A model generated the notes under the pieces. That model was not told where the DNA came from and made no database searches. It was given only the letters and a program-made list of their open reading frames with translations. A stretch of 64,000 bases of DNA, taken from contig NZ_PHFJ01000011.1 in NCBI RefSeq assembly GCF_003144535.1, forward strand, positions 117,689 to 181,688, read 5' to 3'. The DNA comes from Proteus penneri. Lineage in GTDB: Bacteria > Pseudomonadota > Gammaproteobacteria > Enterobacterales > Enterobacteriaceae. Position numbers and translations under genes: made by a program. Positions 1 through 9,099 of this stretch are shown in pieces (the stretch's first letter is position 1; every line of letters begins with the position of its first letter).

Positions 1-843
1 AGTTTATACATGGAAGCTTCTTTGCAAAAAGCCATTGAAGCTAGCCGTAATATTCTGGTTGTGATCCCAAGCCATGTTTTTGGTGATGTATTACAGCAGA
101 TCAAACCCTTTTTACGTCAGGATGCACGTGTTGTTTGGGCGACAAAAGGACTTGAGGCTCATACTGGTCGCTTATTGCAAGATGTAGCGCGTGAAGTATT
201 AGGTAATGAAATCCCGCTTGCAGTTTTATCTGGCCCTACTTTTGCCAAAGAGCTTGCAGCAGGTCTGCCTACTGCGATTTCTGTGGCTTCAACGGACAAT
301 ACCTTCTCTGAAGAGTTACAACAGTTGTTCCATTGTGGCAAAAGTTTCCGAGTATATAAAAATCCTGACTTTATCGGTGTCCAATTAGGTGGTGCGGTAA
401 AAAACGTGATTGCTATTGGCGCAGGTATGTCTGATGGTATGGGGTTTGGTGCTAATGCGCGTACAGCATTGATTACTCGTGGCCTTGCTGAAATGAGCCG
501 TTTAGGTAAAGCGTTAGGTGCAGATGCTGCAACCTTTATGGGCATGGCGGGGTTGGGTGATTTAGTTTTAACCTGTACCGATAACCAATCTCGTAATCGT
601 CGCTTTGGTATGATGTTAGGTCAAGGCCTTGATGTGGAGACTGCCCAAGAAAAAATTGGACAAGTAGTTGAAGGCTATCGTAATACTAAAGAAGTTCGCG
701 CATTAGCCGAACAAGTTGGTGTTGAAATGCCTATTACTGAGCAGATCTACCAAATTTTATATCAGCATAAAGACGCGAAAGAAGCGGCATTATCTTTATT
801 AGGCCGAGCTACTAAAGATGAGATAGACAGCAATCTGTTCTAA
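1..843 (+). CDS. gpsA: Glycerol-3-phosphate dehydrogenase [NAD(P)+], 5'-truncated by window edge
   Basis: This cytoplasmic enzyme reduces dihydroxyacetone phosphate to sn-glycerol 3-phosphate for phospholipid synthesis. The reading frame is open from base 1. The visible 280 codons match the E. coli GpsA C-terminal four fifths, so about 60 residues, including the N-terminal Rossmann glycine motif, lie outside the window. Visible family signatures are [23 protein letters not shown] (with the catalytic Lys) and [12 protein letters not shown]. The in-frame ATG at base 10 is internal and not the true start. In E. coli the order is secB-gpsA-cysE, and cysE follows here 90 bp downstream. Confidence 0.97.
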   Translation, partial: SLYMEASLQKAIEASRNILVVIPSHVFGDVLQQIKPFLRQDARVVWATKGLEAHTGRLLQDVAREVLGNEIPLAVLSGPTFAKELAAGLPTAISVASTDNTFSEELQQLFHCGKSFRVYKNPDFIGVQLGGAVKNVIAIGAGMSDGMGFGANARTALITRGLAEMSRLGKALGADAATFMGMAGLGDLVLTCTDNQSRNRRFGMMLGQGLDVETAQEKIGQVVEGYRNTKEVRALAEQVGVEMPITEQIYQILYQHKDAKEAALSLLGRATKDEIDSNLF

Positions 844-883
844 GTCTATTTTAGATAGTTATTTATTTCTGTTTTAAACATAA

Positions 884-909
884 GAAGCCTAAGTATTTAC
901 TTAGGCTTC
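884..909 (+). other. Perfect 12-bp hairpin between gpsA and cysE
   Basis: GAAGCCTAAGTA at 884-895 is followed after TT by its exact complement at 898-909. No T-run follows on either strand, so it is not a standard intrinsic terminator. It sits 25 bp before the cysE start. It could be an mRNA-processing or stability element, or a weak attenuator. Confidence 0.55.
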
Positions 910-933
910 AATGTAAAAAGAATGAGAGTGAGT

Positions 934-1755
934 ATGTCGCTAGAAGAGCTAAAAAGAGTCTGGGATCATATTAAAAATGAAGCAAGATGCTTGGCAGATT
1001 GCGAGCCAATTTTGGCGAGTTTTTTCCATGCGACATTACTCAAACATGAAAACTTAGGTAGTGCCTTAAGTTATATGTTGGCAAATAAGCTAGCAACTCA
1101 AACAATGCCCGCGATTGCTGTTCGGGAGATTGTTGAAGAAGCATATCGTAGTGATAATTCTATGATTGAATCGGCAGCTTATGATATTTCGGCTGTGCGT
1201 TTACGCGATCCTGCCGTTGATAAATACTCTACACCACTGCTTTATTTAAAAGGTTTCCATGCCTTACAAGCTTATCGCATCGCGCATTGGTTATGGAATC
1301 AAGATCGCAAAGCGTTAGCGGTGTATCTGCAAAACCAGATTTCTGTGACCTTTGGTGTTGATATTCATCCAGCTGCCCGTATTGGCCACGGTATTATGCT
1401 TGATCACGCAACAGGCATTGTAATTGGTGAAACCGCTATCGTAGAGAACGATGTTTCTATTTTACAATCTGTGACGTTAGGTGGAACAGGTAAAACTTGT
1501 GGTGACCGTCATCCTAAAGTGCGTGAAGGTGTAATGATTGGTGCGGGTGCAAAAATACTCGGCAATATCGAGATTGGTCGCGGTGCCAAAATTGGTGCGG
1601 GATCAGTCGTTTTACATGAAGTTCCTGCGCACACTACCGTTGCTGGTGTTCCTGCTCGCATTGTTGGTAAGCCGACCAGTGACAAGCCTTCACTCGATAT
1701 GGATCAACACTTTAATGGTGTCGTACCCGGTTTTGAATGTGGTGATGGCATTTAA
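934..1755 (+). CDS. cysE: Serine O-acetyltransferase
   Basis: CysE transfers acetyl from acetyl-CoA to L-serine to make O-acetylserine, the first committed step of cysteine synthesis. The protein is 273 residues, the same as E. coli. An N-terminal helical domain precedes a left-handed beta-helix of hexapeptide repeats. The active-site segment LDHATGIVIGE and the loop LGGTGK are present, and the C-terminus GFECGDGI matches the tail through which CysE binds CysK. I chose the ATG at 934 because it aligns with the E. coli start and follows GAGAGTGAG; an ATG at 922 would add four residues. The stop overlaps the next gene's ATG by one base. Confidence 0.96.
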   Translation: MSLEELKRVWDHIKNEARCLADCEPILASFFHATLLKHENLGSALSYMLANKLATQTMPAIAVREIVEEAYRSDNSMIESAAYDISAVRLRDPAVDKYSTPLLYLKGFHALQAYRIAHWLWNQDRKALAVYLQNQISVTFGVDIHPAARIGHGIMLDHATGIVIGETAIVENDVSILQSVTLGGTGKTCGDRHPKVREGVMIGAGAKILGNIEIGRGAKIGAGSVVLHEVPAHTTVAGVPARIVGKPTSDKPSLDMDQHFNGVVPGFECGDGI

Positions 1756-2312
1756 TGGCATTAACTGAAGTCACCCTTTCTGAACTAAAGGCTTGTTTAC
1801 ACGCTGAGTATATAGGTGATAACAAGCCTTTTAGTTGGATAAGACTTTATCACCGTGTTTTTTTCTGCCAACGTTCACGTTATCTATTTTGGTGGCGTGT
1901 CGCCCAATTCTTTTATTTTTCTAAAAATCGTTTTATCAAAAAATTAGGCATTCGTATTGGTGCTAAAAACAATCGTATATATTGCAACGATATCTCACTA
2001 AGAACGCGCATAGGTAAAGGCCTTTCATTACCACATCCCATAGGGATCGTACTAACTAATTACTGTCAGCTAGGCGAGAATGTGACGTTAATGCAAGGTG
2101 TGACAATCGGTGTAAAAGAAAAGAATGGCAAAGCGGATATTCGGGTTGGTAATAACGTTTATATTGGTTGTAACTCATCGATTATCGGCGGTGAGATAGA
2201 GATTGGTGATAATGCGGTGATTGGAGCTCATGCATTAGTACTGAAGGATGTAGGGGAAGGGTGTCGATATATCACGAAGGTTGTTGCTGAAATAAAACAA
2301 TCCTCAATGTAA
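1755..2312 (+). CDS. Small hexapeptide-repeat acyltransferase, CysE/WcaB-like
   Basis: The 185-residue protein has a short N-terminal segment rich in aromatic and basic residues (about 20-65). After it come hexapeptide turns (LRTRIGKGLSLPHPIGIVL, GENVTLMQGVTIG, GNNVYIGCNSSIIGG, IGDNAVIGAHALVLKDV) typical of the serine acetyltransferase / colanic-acid acetyltransferase branch. The SAT-type catalytic His is in PHPIGI. It overlaps cysE by one base (TAATG), so the two are translationally coupled. Its substrate cannot be read from sequence. Because it borders the surface-sugar region, sugar O-acetylation is as likely as serine acetylation. Confidence 0.8.
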   Translation: MALTEVTLSELKACLHAEYIGDNKPFSWIRLYHRVFFCQRSRYLFWWRVAQFFYFSKNRFIKKLGIRIGAKNNRIYCNDISLRTRIGKGLSLPHPIGIVLTNYCQLGENVTLMQGVTIGVKEKNGKADIRVGNNVYIGCNSSIIGGEIEIGDNAVIGAHALVLKDVGEGCRYITKVVAEIKQSSM

Positions 2313-2340
2313 TAAATTAACATGTTAGTTATTTGAAGTT

Positions 2341-2377
2341 AAAAAGCGCTAGTCATTATTTATGATCAGCGCTTTTT
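2341..2377. terminator. Bidirectional intrinsic terminator
   Basis: AAAAAGCGCT (2341-2350) pairs with AGCGCTTTTT (2368-2377), with further pairing inside. It lies between the convergent acyltransferase gene and trmL, with A/T tracts serving both directions. Confidence 0.8.
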
Positions 2378-2382
2378 GCATT

Positions 2383-2886
2383 TCAGTCTCTTAGTAATGC
2401 ACCAGGATAACCAAGTTGGCGCCATGCCTCAAAAACCACAACCGCAACCGTATTTGACAGATTCATACTGCGGCTATCAGCAAGCATTGGGACTCTGATT
2501 TTCTGCTGTGTTGGCATATTATCTAATACATAAGGTGGCAAACCACGGGTTTCAGGGCCAAACAGGAGATAATCTCCATCTTGATAACTGACATTGCTAT
2601 GTGCTGGCGTGCCTTTTGTGGTTAAGGCAAATACACGCGCACCTGATGGTGATTGTGCATTATCAGGGTTTAAACCTTCACTTTCTAAAAAAGCATAATA
2701 ATCGTGGTGCTGTTTAATATCAGCAAATTCACGATAATCAAGCCCTGCACGACGTAGACGTTTATCATCCCAAGTAAAACCCAATGGTTGGATCAAATGA
2801 AGATGAAAGCCTGTGTTAGCACACAGGCGGATAATATTACCCGTATTCGGTGGAATTTCGGGTTCAAATAAGACGATATTGAGCAT
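2383..2886 (-). CDS. trmL: tRNA (cytidine/uridine-2'-O-)-methyltransferase TrmL
   Basis: TrmL 2'-O-methylates the wobble nucleotide 34 of tRNA-Leu isoacceptors using S-adenosylmethionine. The 167-residue protein (E. coli about 157) has the SPOUT hallmarks: the N-terminal [19 protein letters not shown] and the C-terminal knot motifs [16 protein letters not shown] and [19 protein letters not shown]. It lies 11 bp downstream of ugd on the same strand, so the two are probably cotranscribed. In E. coli trmL is also next to cysE. Confidence 0.94.
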   Translation of the reverse strand: MLNIVLFEPEIPPNTGNIIRLCANTGFHLHLIQPLGFTWDDKRLRRAGLDYREFADIKQHHDYYAFLESEGLNPDNAQSPSGARVFALTTKGTPAHSNVSYQDGDYLLFGPETRGLPPYVLDNMPTQQKIRVPMLADSRSMNLSNTVAVVVFEAWRQLGYPGALLRD

Positions 2887-2897
2887 ATAAAATCGAT

Positions 2898-4064
2898 TTA
2901 ATCGTTACCAAAGAGGTCACGAGTATAAACTTTTTCTTCAACATCGTTTAGTGCTGATGACATTCTATTGGTAATAATGACATCAGACATTGCTTTAAAC
3001 TCATTTAAATCACGAATTAATTTTGAATTAAAGAAGGTCTCTTCTTTCATCTCTGGTTCATAAATCACCACTTCAATCCCTTTGGCTTTAATGCGTTTCA
3101 TAATGCCTTGGATAGAAGAAGAACGGAAATTATCCGAGCCAGATTTCATAATTAAACGATATACGCCGACGATTTTGGGTGATTTTGCAATAATAGAGTC
3201 TGCAATAAAATCTTTACGTGTGCGGTTAGCTTCCACTATTGCACTAATAATATTATTAGGGACAGAGTCGTAGTTGGCTAACAGCTGTTTAGTATCTTTT
3301 GGTAAGCAGTAACCGCCGTAACCGAATGATGGATTGTTATAGTGATTGCCAATACGCGGATCTAAGCAGACACCTTCAATGATTTGTCTTGAGTTCAGTC
3401 CATAAGATTCGGCATAGCTATCTAGCTCATTAAAGTAAGCAACACGGAGTGCTAGATAAGTATTAGCAAATAATTTAATCGCTTCGGCTTCTGTGGAGTC
3501 AGTGAACAGAACATCAATATCTTTTTTCAGTGCGCCTTGTTGTAAAAGGTCAGCAAACTTTTGTGCTCTTTCTGATTGTTCACCAATCACAATACGAGAT
3601 GGATATAAGTTATCGTAAAGCGCACGACCTTCACGTAAGAACTCAGGGGAGAAAATAATATTATTGGTATTATATTTCTCTCTCATCTCTTTGGTAAAAC
3701 CAACAGGAATGGTTGATTTTATAATCATTGTCGTGTTTGGATTATATTCTAAAACATCACGAATAACAGACTCTACAGAAGAGGTGTTGAAATAGTTCGT
3801 TTTAGGATCATAATCGGTTGGTGTGGCAATGATAACGAATTCAGCATCTTTATAAGCGAATTCTTTATCTAATGTTGCTGTAAAGTCGAGCTCTTTGGTT
3901 GCTAAAAACTCTTCAATTTCTTTGTCTGTAATTGGCGAGATTTTTTTGTTAAGTAATTCAACTTTTTCTTTATTGATATCTAACGCAACAACTTTGTTGT
4001 ATTGGGAAAGCAGTATCCCGTTAGATAGACCGACATAGCCGGTACCGGAGATGGTGATTTTCAT
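2898..4064 (-). CDS. ugd: UDP-glucose 6-dehydrogenase
   Basis: Ugd oxidises UDP-glucose to UDP-glucuronate, the precursor of GlcA/GalA residues in surface polysaccharide and of L-Ara4N for lipid A. The 388-residue length equals E. coli Ugd. The N-terminal NAD site [10 protein letters not shown] and the catalytic-cysteine segment [14 protein letters not shown] (about residues 250-263) are intact, as is the C-terminal UDP-binding domain. Unlike its upstream neighbours in the same orientation, this gene shows no damage. Keeping it in a decayed cluster fits a separate need, such as L-Ara4N. Confidence 0.96.
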   Translation of the reverse strand: MKITISGTGYVGLSNGILLSQYNKVVALDINKEKVELLNKKISPITDKEIEEFLATKELDFTATLDKEFAYKDAEFVIIATPTDYDPKTNYFNTSSVESVIRDVLEYNPNTTMIIKSTIPVGFTKEMREKYNTNNIIFSPEFLREGRALYDNLYPSRIVIGEQSERAQKFADLLQQGALKKDIDVLFTDSTEAEAIKLFANTYLALRVAYFNELDSYAESYGLNSRQIIEGVCLDPRIGNHYNNPSFGYGGYCLPKDTKQLLANYDSVPNNIISAIVEANRTRKDFIADSIIAKSPKIVGVYRLIMKSGSDNFRSSSIQGIMKRIKAKGIEVVIYEPEMKEETFFNSKLIRDLNEFKAMSDVIITNRMSSALNDVEEKVYTRDLFGND

Positions 4065-4295
4065 GGTTTCTCTTATCTAAAGTATATGTATTTATAATTT
4101 CACTATACTAGAATAAAAATAGATATTTTAGTGTTAATTCTCACTCTTTAGTAAAGGTATAGTATATTTAGCAATCATAAGGATCATATACTTATTAAAT
4201 TAATGTAAAATTAATTTTTTATTAGAAAATAAGTAGAGAAGTGTAGGGTGTATTTTAATTATTTGTTAATACAAAGACTATTTAAAATTAATCTA

Positions 4296-5088
4296 TTATA
4301 AAAATTCATTTTTAACTGTGTTAGCAATACCTTGTTGAAGAGTAACTGGCGCTTTAAAATCAGTATTAGTAATACTATTTGATTTAAATTGAGTGCGGGC
4401 ACAGAATTTTTTGATTCGAATACTGCTTACAGGGAATTCTTTACCTGTAACTTTAGAAAGAACATCAAAACAATATCCACCAAGTAATCCAATAGCATAA
4501 GGAACTTTAATGTGGGTATGTCGTTTATCTAGAGCTGTATAAATGATATCTGTCAATTCATTCATAGTAAAATCAGGTTTATCAATATAATTAATATATG
4601 ATGACCAGATTCTATTTTAGTAGCAAATTTTAAGAAAGCAGCGATGTTTTCTACATAAGCCATAGATTTTTTATTATTACCTGAACCCACCATTAAAAAT
4701 TTACCCGATGCTATTTGGCGGAATAGGTTATATACGTTCCCTCTATTGCCCTCACCAAATACAACGGTTGGCCTGATAACGATTAATGTATTTGTATTAT
4801 CTTTTTTATACCAAGCTTCATACTTATGTTCAGCTTCAAGTTTTGATTTTCCATAATCATTAAATGGATGAAACTCACCATCTTCACCCGTTTCTTTTTC
4901 AACAAATCCATATACAGCAACAGATGAAGTAAATACGATATGTTTAATATTTAGTTGTTCAGCAACCTCACAAACATTTTTAGCTCCATCTACATTAACT
5001 TCATAATATAAACTAATAGGATGTACATTATCTTTATGTTGTGTCGCTAAGTTGATAATAACATCAGAGCCTTTTAATGGTTCAAGTA
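4296..5088 (-). pseudogene. Extended-SDR nucleotide-sugar epimerase/dehydratase remnant
   Basis: Translation from about 5088 downward gives GSDVIINLATQHKDNVHP, FTSSVAVYG, NDYGKSKLEAE (the YxxxK catalytic pair) and RPTVVFGEGNRG. This is the middle of an NAD-dependent epimerase/dehydratase of the kind that makes O-antigen sugars. The N-terminal GxxGxxG NAD-binding third is absent. Near 4595-4607 the frame breaks (GHH followed by a frame change) and continues as YIDKPDFT, then the 89-codon C-terminal frame ending at 4296. It therefore carries both an N-terminal deletion and a frameshift. Its 5' edge is fused to truncated rmlA. The exact substrate, for example UDP-GlcNAc, cannot be assigned. Confidence 0.85.
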
Positions 5089-5745
5089 ATGTCCTCTTCC
5101 TAGCATTTCAACATTTAATTTATTTTTATGTAAATATATTTCATTTAGTGTTGTTATTTCTAATTCACCGCGTTTTGATGGTTTGATTTCTTTCGCTAGT
5201 TTAATGACATCGTTATCATAAAAATATAAACCAGTAACAGCATAATTAGATTTAGGTTGTGAGGGTTTTTCTTCTATCGAAATAACTTTTTTATTTTCAT
5301 CAAATTCAACAACACCAAATCTCTTTGGATCCTTTACTTGGTAACCAAAGATCGTTGCACCGTTAGTTTTTGACGCTGCTTCTTTTAGTTTTGGGGAAAA
5401 AGCTTGACCATAAAAAATATTATCGCCCAAAACTAAGCAGACACTATCATTACCAATAAATTTTTCACCAATAATAAATGCTTGGGCTAATCCTTCAGGT
5501 TTTGGTTGTACAGCATATTGAATAGAAACACCAAATTGTGAACCATCGTTTAATAGGCGCTGAAAACCATTTTGATCTTCTGGTGTTGTAATAATGAGTA
5601 TTTCTCTAATACCTGCAAGCATCAATACAGATAAAGGATAGTAGATCATTGGTTTATCATAGATAGGTAGTAATTGTTTAGATACACCCATTGTAATTGG
5701 GTAAAGTCTTGTCCCTGAGCCACCAGCTAAAATAATGCCTTTCAT
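5074..5745 (-). pseudogene. rmlA: Glucose-1-phosphate thymidylyltransferase, 3'-truncated
   Basis: RmlA makes dTDP-glucose from dTTP and glucose-1-phosphate, the entry to dTDP-rhamnose and related O-antigen sugars. The N-terminal signature [11 protein letters not shown], then [37 protein letters not shown] and GELEITTLN are intact. The frame follows the family to LGRG at about residue 219. It then becomes HYLNH and stops at 223, whereas RmlA proteins are about 290 residues. The lost part begins with the MAWLDTGTH segment and includes the C-terminal oligomerisation region. The sequence after LGRG belongs to the epimerase remnant. It is probably non-functional. Confidence 0.88.
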
Positions 5746-5874
5746 TTTTAAACCCTAAGAAGGTATGTATATTTATTTTATATAAAAAATAAATATACAT
5801 AAAATATTTACTAAATTCGTATAATTTAAATATTTTATATTAAAGATACTATAAATTTTATATAGCTTTTTCTA

Positions 5875-5912
5875 CATAGCTACCACACTGGGTTTACGGC
5901 CCCCAGAGCGCC
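5875..5912 (-). promoter_or_regulatory. JUMPstart element with ops (RfaH recruitment)
   Basis: On the minus strand the sequence runs GCGCTCTGGGGGCCGTAAAC then CCAGTGTGGTAGC. It follows the JUMPstart consensus block by block: GTGCTCTGG, GC-GT-AA, CCAG, GGTAGC. The ops core GGTAGC is at 5884-5879. Such elements pause RNA polymerase and recruit RfaH for long surface-polysaccharide operons. It lies 130 bp upstream of rmlA in the correct orientation and marks the former 5' end of an O-antigen transcription unit. Confidence 0.88.
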
Positions 5913-6128
5913 AAAATTTATCTCGAAAAACCCTTATCTATATGTAATATAAGAATTTTATTATATAAGCATACTTTAACAATATGCGAAAATCCGCACT
6001 GAGAGTAGACTCTTCAAACCAGACGGTCAAGTAATAGCTGGGTATTTTAGCATTGATTGTAGATATATAAATATCGGAATAGCGATCGATTCAGCCAGAT
6101 CATTCTGAATTGCATCAATAAATGCGAA

Positions 6129-6165
6129 CAAAAAGAATATGCCACCTATTCTTCAATAGATGGCA
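6129..6165 (-). terminator. Terminator downstream of cpxA
   Basis: The 11-bp stem TGCCATCTATT/AATAGGTGGCA (minus strand, one G-T pair, 4-nt loop) is followed by a T-rich stretch. It lies just after the cpxA stop and separates cpxRA from the O-antigen transcript. Confidence 0.75.
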
Positions 6166-6197
6166 GGATATTTTGATACAACAGTTTAATTACTCTA

Positions 6198-7589
6198 TTA
6201 AGCCGTTGGCGATTTGTTACTTGCACCCGCTCTCGGCAACCAAATCTCAACCCTCAACCCACCTAATGGGCTGTCATCGGCTTTAACATGGCCTCTGTGT
6301 TGGCTGACGGCAGTTTCAACAATCGCTAATCCTAAGCCCGTACCACCGGATTCACGATCTCTAGCTTCGTCAGTGCGATAGAATGGTCGGAAGATATGCT
6401 CTCTATCTTCAGGGCTAACGCCTGGGCCATCATCATCAACAATAATGGTGATACCTTGGTTCTGTTCAGTAAACGCGACTTCAATGCGAGAATTTGAATA
6501 ACGCAGAGCATTACGGACTATATTCTCAAATGCACTCGCCAGAGAATATGGATTGCAGTAAATAGGCCAGGCTCCTGGAGGTGTTGTGACTTGCAGTGTC
6601 TTATTACTTTGTTCGGCCTCAAATTTAGCGTTATCTAAAATGTCATCCCACAATTCGTTGGCTTTTACTGTTTCGCGTAATAACTCGTTTTTATACTGAT
6701 TACGGGAAAGCACCAGTAAGTCATTAATCATACCATCAAGGCGTTGAGTCTCAGTTTCAATACGCTCTAGCTCCTTGCTCTCTCCACTACGACGACGCAA
6801 CAATGCGCTGGCTAATTGTAAGCGTGTTAATGGGGTACGTAGTTCATGAGAAATATCAGAGATCAGACGTTGTTGCGCCTCTACCATACGTTCAAGAGCA
6901 CTTATCATCTGATTAAAACTTGTGCCTGCGGCTAAAAACTCTTGAGGGCCAGTTTCTAGTTCAGGGTGAGGGCGTAGGTTACCTTTAGCCACATCGTCAG
7001 CCGCATTTTTAAGCTGTCTTGCGGGTTTTGCTAAGCTCCAAGAAAGCCATACTAATAATGGTGTGCTGATAAGCATGGTGAATATGAGTAACAACAATGG
7101 TTTATCAAATAATAAGTTGATAAAGTCAGATTGAGGGCTACTTGAAGGGCGTACGAGATAAAGTTGGTAATGATCTTCACCATCCCTTACAGAAAAAGGC
7201 CCTAGCATCTCAGAGCGACCATATTTTTTCTTTTTGGGGTGATCGGCGTTATCAGATTGACCAATAAAGTTTCTGACAACTTGCATCTCATTACGTTGAG
7301 CACCGATAATCCGGCCTTCACTCGTGACAATAATTAAACGTTGGCCAGGGGGAGCCCATTTATCAATGGCTCGAATTAATCGACGCCACCAAAGGAGATC
7401 GTTAGCCGGATCTTGAGCTAATTCAGCTTCGATATGTTGTTCTAGCATAACGCCTTGACGGTATTCACTCTCTAAAAGAGGGGTAAGCTGGCGCGAGTCC
7501 AGCTTTGGAACCATCATAACTAGCACGAGAACTAATGCTAGCGTCAGCCAGAATATTGCGAAAATGCGCGCTGACAGACTATTTATCAT
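6198..7589 (-). CDS. cpxA: Sensor histidine kinase CpxA
   Basis: CpxA is the inner-membrane sensor of envelope stress; it phosphorylates CpxR and dephosphorylates it when CpxP is bound. The 463-residue protein has a first membrane helix (about 7-28), a periplasmic sensing domain and a second helix (about 163-184). HAMP follows, then the H-box SHELRTPLTRLQLA, then the ATPase N box (ENIVRNALRYS), G1 (DDDGPGVSP) and G2 (GGTGLGLAI). It begins 12 bp after cpxR in the same direction and so is cotranscribed. Its 3' side borders the O-antigen remnant, the junction I recall for Proteus. Confidence 0.96.
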   Translation of the reverse strand: MINSLSARIFAIFWLTLALVLVLVMMVPKLDSRQLTPLLESEYRQGVMLEQHIEAELAQDPANDLLWWRRLIRAIDKWAPPGQRLIIVTSEGRIIGAQRNEMQVVRNFIGQSDNADHPKKKKYGRSEMLGPFSVRDGEDHYQLYLVRPSSSPQSDFINLLFDKPLLLLIFTMLISTPLLVWLSWSLAKPARQLKNAADDVAKGNLRPHPELETGPQEFLAAGTSFNQMISALERMVEAQQRLISDISHELRTPLTRLQLASALLRRRSGESKELERIETETQRLDGMINDLLVLSRNQYKNELLRETVKANELWDDILDNAKFEAEQSNKTLQVTTPPGAWPIYCNPYSLASAFENIVRNALRYSNSRIEVAFTEQNQGITIIVDDDGPGVSPEDREHIFRPFYRTDEARDRESGGTGLGLAIVETAVSQHRGHVKADDSPLGGLRVEIWLPRAGASNKSPTA

Positions 7590-7601
7590 AAAGAATATTT
7601 A

Positions 7602-8300
7602 TCAAGTTATTGAAACCATCAGATAACCACGGCCACGTAACGTTTTAAACCAAGGTTGTCCATCTGTTCTTTCTGGTAATTTACGACGTAAATTAGAAAT
7701 ATGCATATCAATCGCTCTATCAAACGGTGTTAAGCGCTTGCCAAGGACTTCTTGGCTTAGATGTTCGCGTGATACCACTTGTCCTAAATGCTGAGCAAGT
7801 AAATAAAGCAAAGTAAACTCAGTTCCTGTTAACTCTAGCGGTTCATTATCAAAACTTGCTTCTTGTCGGCCAGGGTTAAGTTGTAATTTATCAACCTGTA
7901 ATGTTGGAGATGTCGTGCTATCAGTCTGTTTTTGTTCGCTCCAGTTTGAACGACGCAAAATAGCTCTGATACGCGCAACTAGCTCTCTATCATTAAAAGG
8001 TTTTGGTAAATAATCATCAGCACCTAGCTCTAAGCCAAGAACTCGGTCAAGATCACTGCCTCTTGCCGTTAACATAATGACTGGGGTCTGGAAATTTTGG
8101 CGTAACTCTTTGAGTGTCTCAATCCCGTTTTTACGTGGCATCATGATATCCAGTAATAACAAGTCGACAGACGCATCCAAAAGTTTAAGTGCTTGTTCGC
8201 CATCAGAGGCGATTACAACATTAAAGCCTTCCATTTCAAGCAGTTCTTTCAATAGCGATGTTAATTCGCGATCGTCATCCACTAATAAGATTTTATGCAT
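7602..8300 (-). CDS. cpxR: Response regulator CpxR
   Basis: CpxR is an OmpR-family regulator of envelope stress genes. The 232-residue protein has a receiver domain with the acidic pair DDD near residue 8, the phospho-acceptor Asp in LLLLDIMMP (about residue 51), Thr in MLTARG and Lys in YLPKPF. A winged-helix DNA-binding domain follows, ending in TLRGRGYLM. It is divergent from cpxP, with a CpxR box between them that should serve both. Confidence 0.97.
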   Translation of the reverse strand: MHKILLVDDDRELTSLLKELLEMEGFNVVIASDGEQALKLLDASVDLLLLDIMMPRKNGIETLKELRQNFQTPVIMLTARGSDLDRVLGLELGADDYLPKPFNDRELVARIRAILRRSNWSEQKQTDSTTSPTLQVDKLQLNPGRQEASFDNEPLELTGTEFTLLYLLAQHLGQVVSREHLSQEVLGKRLTPFDRAIDMHISNLRRKLPERTDGQPWFKTLRGRGYLMVSIT

Positions 8301-8353
8301 TCGTCAATTCCTCCAAGAGAAAAATACGATAATAAATAGCGCGAATCTATGAC

Positions 8354-8368
8354 TTTACGTTCTTTTAC
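8354..8368 (-). promoter_or_regulatory. CpxR box
   Basis: GTAAAAGAACGTAAA on the minus strand is an exact GTAAA-N5-GTAAA CpxR site. It lies in the 197-bp region between divergent cpxR and cpxP, about 130 bp upstream of the cpxP start. It fits autoregulation of cpxRA and activation of cpxP. Confidence 0.85.
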
Positions 8369-8497
8369 ACGCTCTGACGCTAGTTTGCAGCCGTAACGGT
8401 ATAGTAATCCACATAGCAAAGAATTACACATATGAATTATACACATTGAGTCGTATTAATTAGGTCGGTATTAATTTACCGAATTAGGAGTGAAGCA

Positions 8498-9037
8498 ATG
8501 CGTAAAGTAGCAGTAGTTGCACTAGCATCAATGTTTTTGGCAGCTCCGACGATGGTATTAGCTGAAACCGCAAATACTAATCCGCCTACTGAGCAACAGT
8601 ATAATGGTAACTACCACTGCGGTTATGGCTATGGAATGCATGGCGACCGTGATTATAGAGGTCACCGCGGACAACGAGGACATATGATGGATCGCAATTA
8701 TGGCGAGTCACGTATGTTTAACGGTATCACATTAACTGAGCAACAACGTACTCAAATGCGCGATTTAATGCGCCAGCATCACCAAGATAGATATAACGGA
8801 AATTTCCGTCAGTATCATGAGAATATGCATAAATTAGTTACTGCTGAAAAGTTTGATGAAGCAGCAGTCAAAGCACAGATGCAAGATATGGATAAACAAG
8901 CAATAGAGCGCCATGTAGAAATGGCAAAAGTCCATAACCAAATGTATCAGTTGTTAACCCCAGAACAGAAAGCGCAATTGGAAAAGAATTACCAACAGCG
9001 AATGTCGTATTTTGACCAACAAAGTCAACAGAATTAG
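8498..9037 (+). CDS. cpxP: Periplasmic CpxA inhibitor/chaperone CpxP
   Basis: CpxP is a periplasmic adaptor that damps CpxA and delivers misfolded proteins to DegP. The 179-residue protein starts with a signal peptide (MRKVAVVALASMFLAAPTMV, cleavage near VLA-ET). A Gly/His/Tyr/Arg-rich stretch (about 35-65) follows. The two family LTxxQ motifs come next, LTEQQRTQMRDLM and LTPEQKAQLEKN, on a long helical core. It is divergent from cpxRA behind a CpxR box. Its 3' UTR encodes a CpxQ-type sRNA. Confidence 0.95.
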   Translation: MRKVAVVALASMFLAAPTMVLAETANTNPPTEQQYNGNYHCGYGYGMHGDRDYRGHRGQRGHMMDRNYGESRMFNGITLTEQQRTQMRDLMRQHHQDRYNGNFRQYHENMHKLVTAEKFDEAAVKAQMQDMDKQAIERHVEMAKVHNQMYQLLTPEQKAQLEKNYQQRMSYFDQQSQQN

Positions 9038-9099
9038 TAATGAAGTAAGAGTGTAGTAAAGTAGTACCTAGTTAGAGAGTAAGTAGCAACAACGAAGTT

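Larger units (their letters stand above)
5746..6197. other. 450-bp non-coding region upstream of the O-antigen remnant
   Basis: This AT-rich stretch lies between cpxA and rmlA, both transcribed leftward. It contains the cpxA terminator near 6129-6165 and the JUMPstart/ops element at 5875-5912. The O-antigen promoter should lie between these, but I could not single out a convincing -35/-10 pair. No ORF is credible here. Confidence 0.7.

Noticed and set aside
159..545. Long open frame opposite gpsA
   Set aside because: Antisense shadow of a well-matched gpsA; no ribosome-binding site and no recognisable protein features.
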